From: Hyphomicrobiales bacterium
Lineage (GTDB): Bacteria > Pseudomonadota > Alphaproteobacteria > Rhizobiales > Aestuariivirgaceae
Length of the DNA: 7,226 nt
Assembly: GCA_014380505.1 (NCBI GenBank)
Contig: JACMJT010000574.1
Span: 1 to 7,226, forward strand
Direction: 5' to 3'
The notes under the pieces were generated by a model. It had not been told where the DNA came from and made no database searches. It saw nothing but the letters and a program-made list of their open reading frames with translations. Positions within the stretch are counted from its first letter, which is position 1. Each line of letters opens with the position of its first letter. Made by a program: the position numbers and the translations under genes. Shown piece by piece: positions 6,869 through 7,226 of the stretch.

Positions 6869-7226
6869 AAGCCGAGAGTTTTTCCACCAGCCGCTCCAGC
6901 ATCTTGCCGCACGCCGCCATCTGGGCCTCGCTCACATATTCGTCCGGCTTGTGGGCGACAGCGATATTGCCGGGGCCGCAGATCACGGCAGGCGTGCCCA
7001 GAACCTTCTGGAACAATCCGCCTTCCGTGCCAAACGTGATCTTGCCGGTGGAATTGCCGCCGGTGAGCGAATGGACGAATCGCACCGCTTCGCTGTCGAC
7101 GGGCGTGTCCATCGCTGGGTAGCTCTGCAACTCGGCAAAATCGAAGCGGGCGCCGGCGAAGACATGGCGATAGGAATTGGCCACCTTTTCCGCGGCGGTC
7201 TGGATTTTGGTAACGATTCCTTCGGC
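6867..7226 (-). CDS. argE: Acetylornithine deacetylase-like M20 peptidase (ArgE type), C-terminal part
   Basis: The last 119 codons of an M20-family metallohydrolase; the start lies beyond the right edge and the frame is open to the last base. ArgE removes the acetyl group from N-acetyl-L-ornithine in arginine synthesis, and relatives deacylate other N-acyl amino acids. Visible family signs are FGTEGGLFQ (the glutamate is residue 68 of the visible part), then VICGPGNIAVAHKPDEYV, whose histidine (residue 92) corresponds to the conserved C-terminal metal ligand in the AHxPDEY motif. The lid-domain end with SYPAMDT precedes these. The other metal ligands and the catalytic acid are outside the window. 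The gene ends in TGA 8 bases before the dehydrogenase ATG, so the two are very likely one transcript. Pairing with a D-amino acid dehydrogenase makes a catabolic role as plausible as arginine synthesis, so the symbol is tentative. Confidence 0.85.
   Translation of the reverse strand, partial: AEGIVTKIQTAAEKVANSYRHVFAGARFDFAELQSYPAMDTPVDSEAVRFVHSLTGGNSTGKITFGTEGGLFQKVLGTPAVICGPGNIAVAHKPDEYVSEAQMAACGKMLERLVEKLSA

Noticed and set aside
6859..6912. GTG start extending the dehydrogenase by 18 residues
   Set aside because: The extension overlaps the M20 gene, and the ATG at 6858 has a well-spaced GAGGA and puts the FAD motif at the usual distance from the N-terminus.

Overview
The window looks like chromosomal core sequence from a GC-rich alphaproteobacterium. 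Three things point there: a PleC/DivJ/PdhS-type histidine kinase dimerisation domain, an alphaproteobacterial GreA-like protein beginning MSRAFVKE, and a PepN of the alphaproteobacterial type. This is inferred from protein style only; no rRNA or other marker gene is present. There is no sign of a mobile element, tRNA, CRISPR array or phage gene, and coding density is very high.

Layout from left to right. (i) Positions 1-23 hold what may be the first codons of a minus-strand gene that shares one base with the stop codon of the kinase before it (TAATG). (ii) 23-2329 (-) is a membrane-anchored, two-PAS hybrid-less sensor histidine kinase. (iii) 2330-2465 is the only real intergenic gap. It holds a GC-rich hairpin just after the pepN stop codon, a perfect 6-bp inverted repeat, a weak promoter-like element and a small ORF that overlaps the start of the kinase. 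(iv) 2466-5114 (-) is pepN, an M1 zinc aminopeptidase with all catalytic residues intact. (v) 5158-5637 (+) is a small GreA/GreB-like RNA polymerase-binding protein, divergent from pepN across 43 bases. (vi) 5611-6858 (-) is a DadA-type FAD-dependent D-amino acid dehydrogenase whose 3' end overlaps the gre-like gene tail to tail by 27 bases. (vii) 6867-7226 (-) is the C-terminal part of an ArgE-type M20 deacetylase, running off the right edge and sitting 8 bases upstream of the dehydrogenase.

Functionally there are three units. The M20 deacetylase and the dehydrogenase form a tight minus-strand operon that fits amino acid or N-acyl amino acid catabolism. pepN and the kinase follow on the same strand, probably with partly separate transcription, and the kinase appears translationally coupled to a gene beyond the left edge. 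The gre-like gene is the only plus-strand gene and is wedged between its neighbours with almost no non-coding DNA. I found no clear undescribed system. The most interesting points are regulatory: a good candidate pepN promoter lying over the start of the gre-like gene, a palindrome and short overlapping ORF ahead of the kinase, and a Gre-like protein that has lost one of the two tip acidic residues needed for transcript cleavage.
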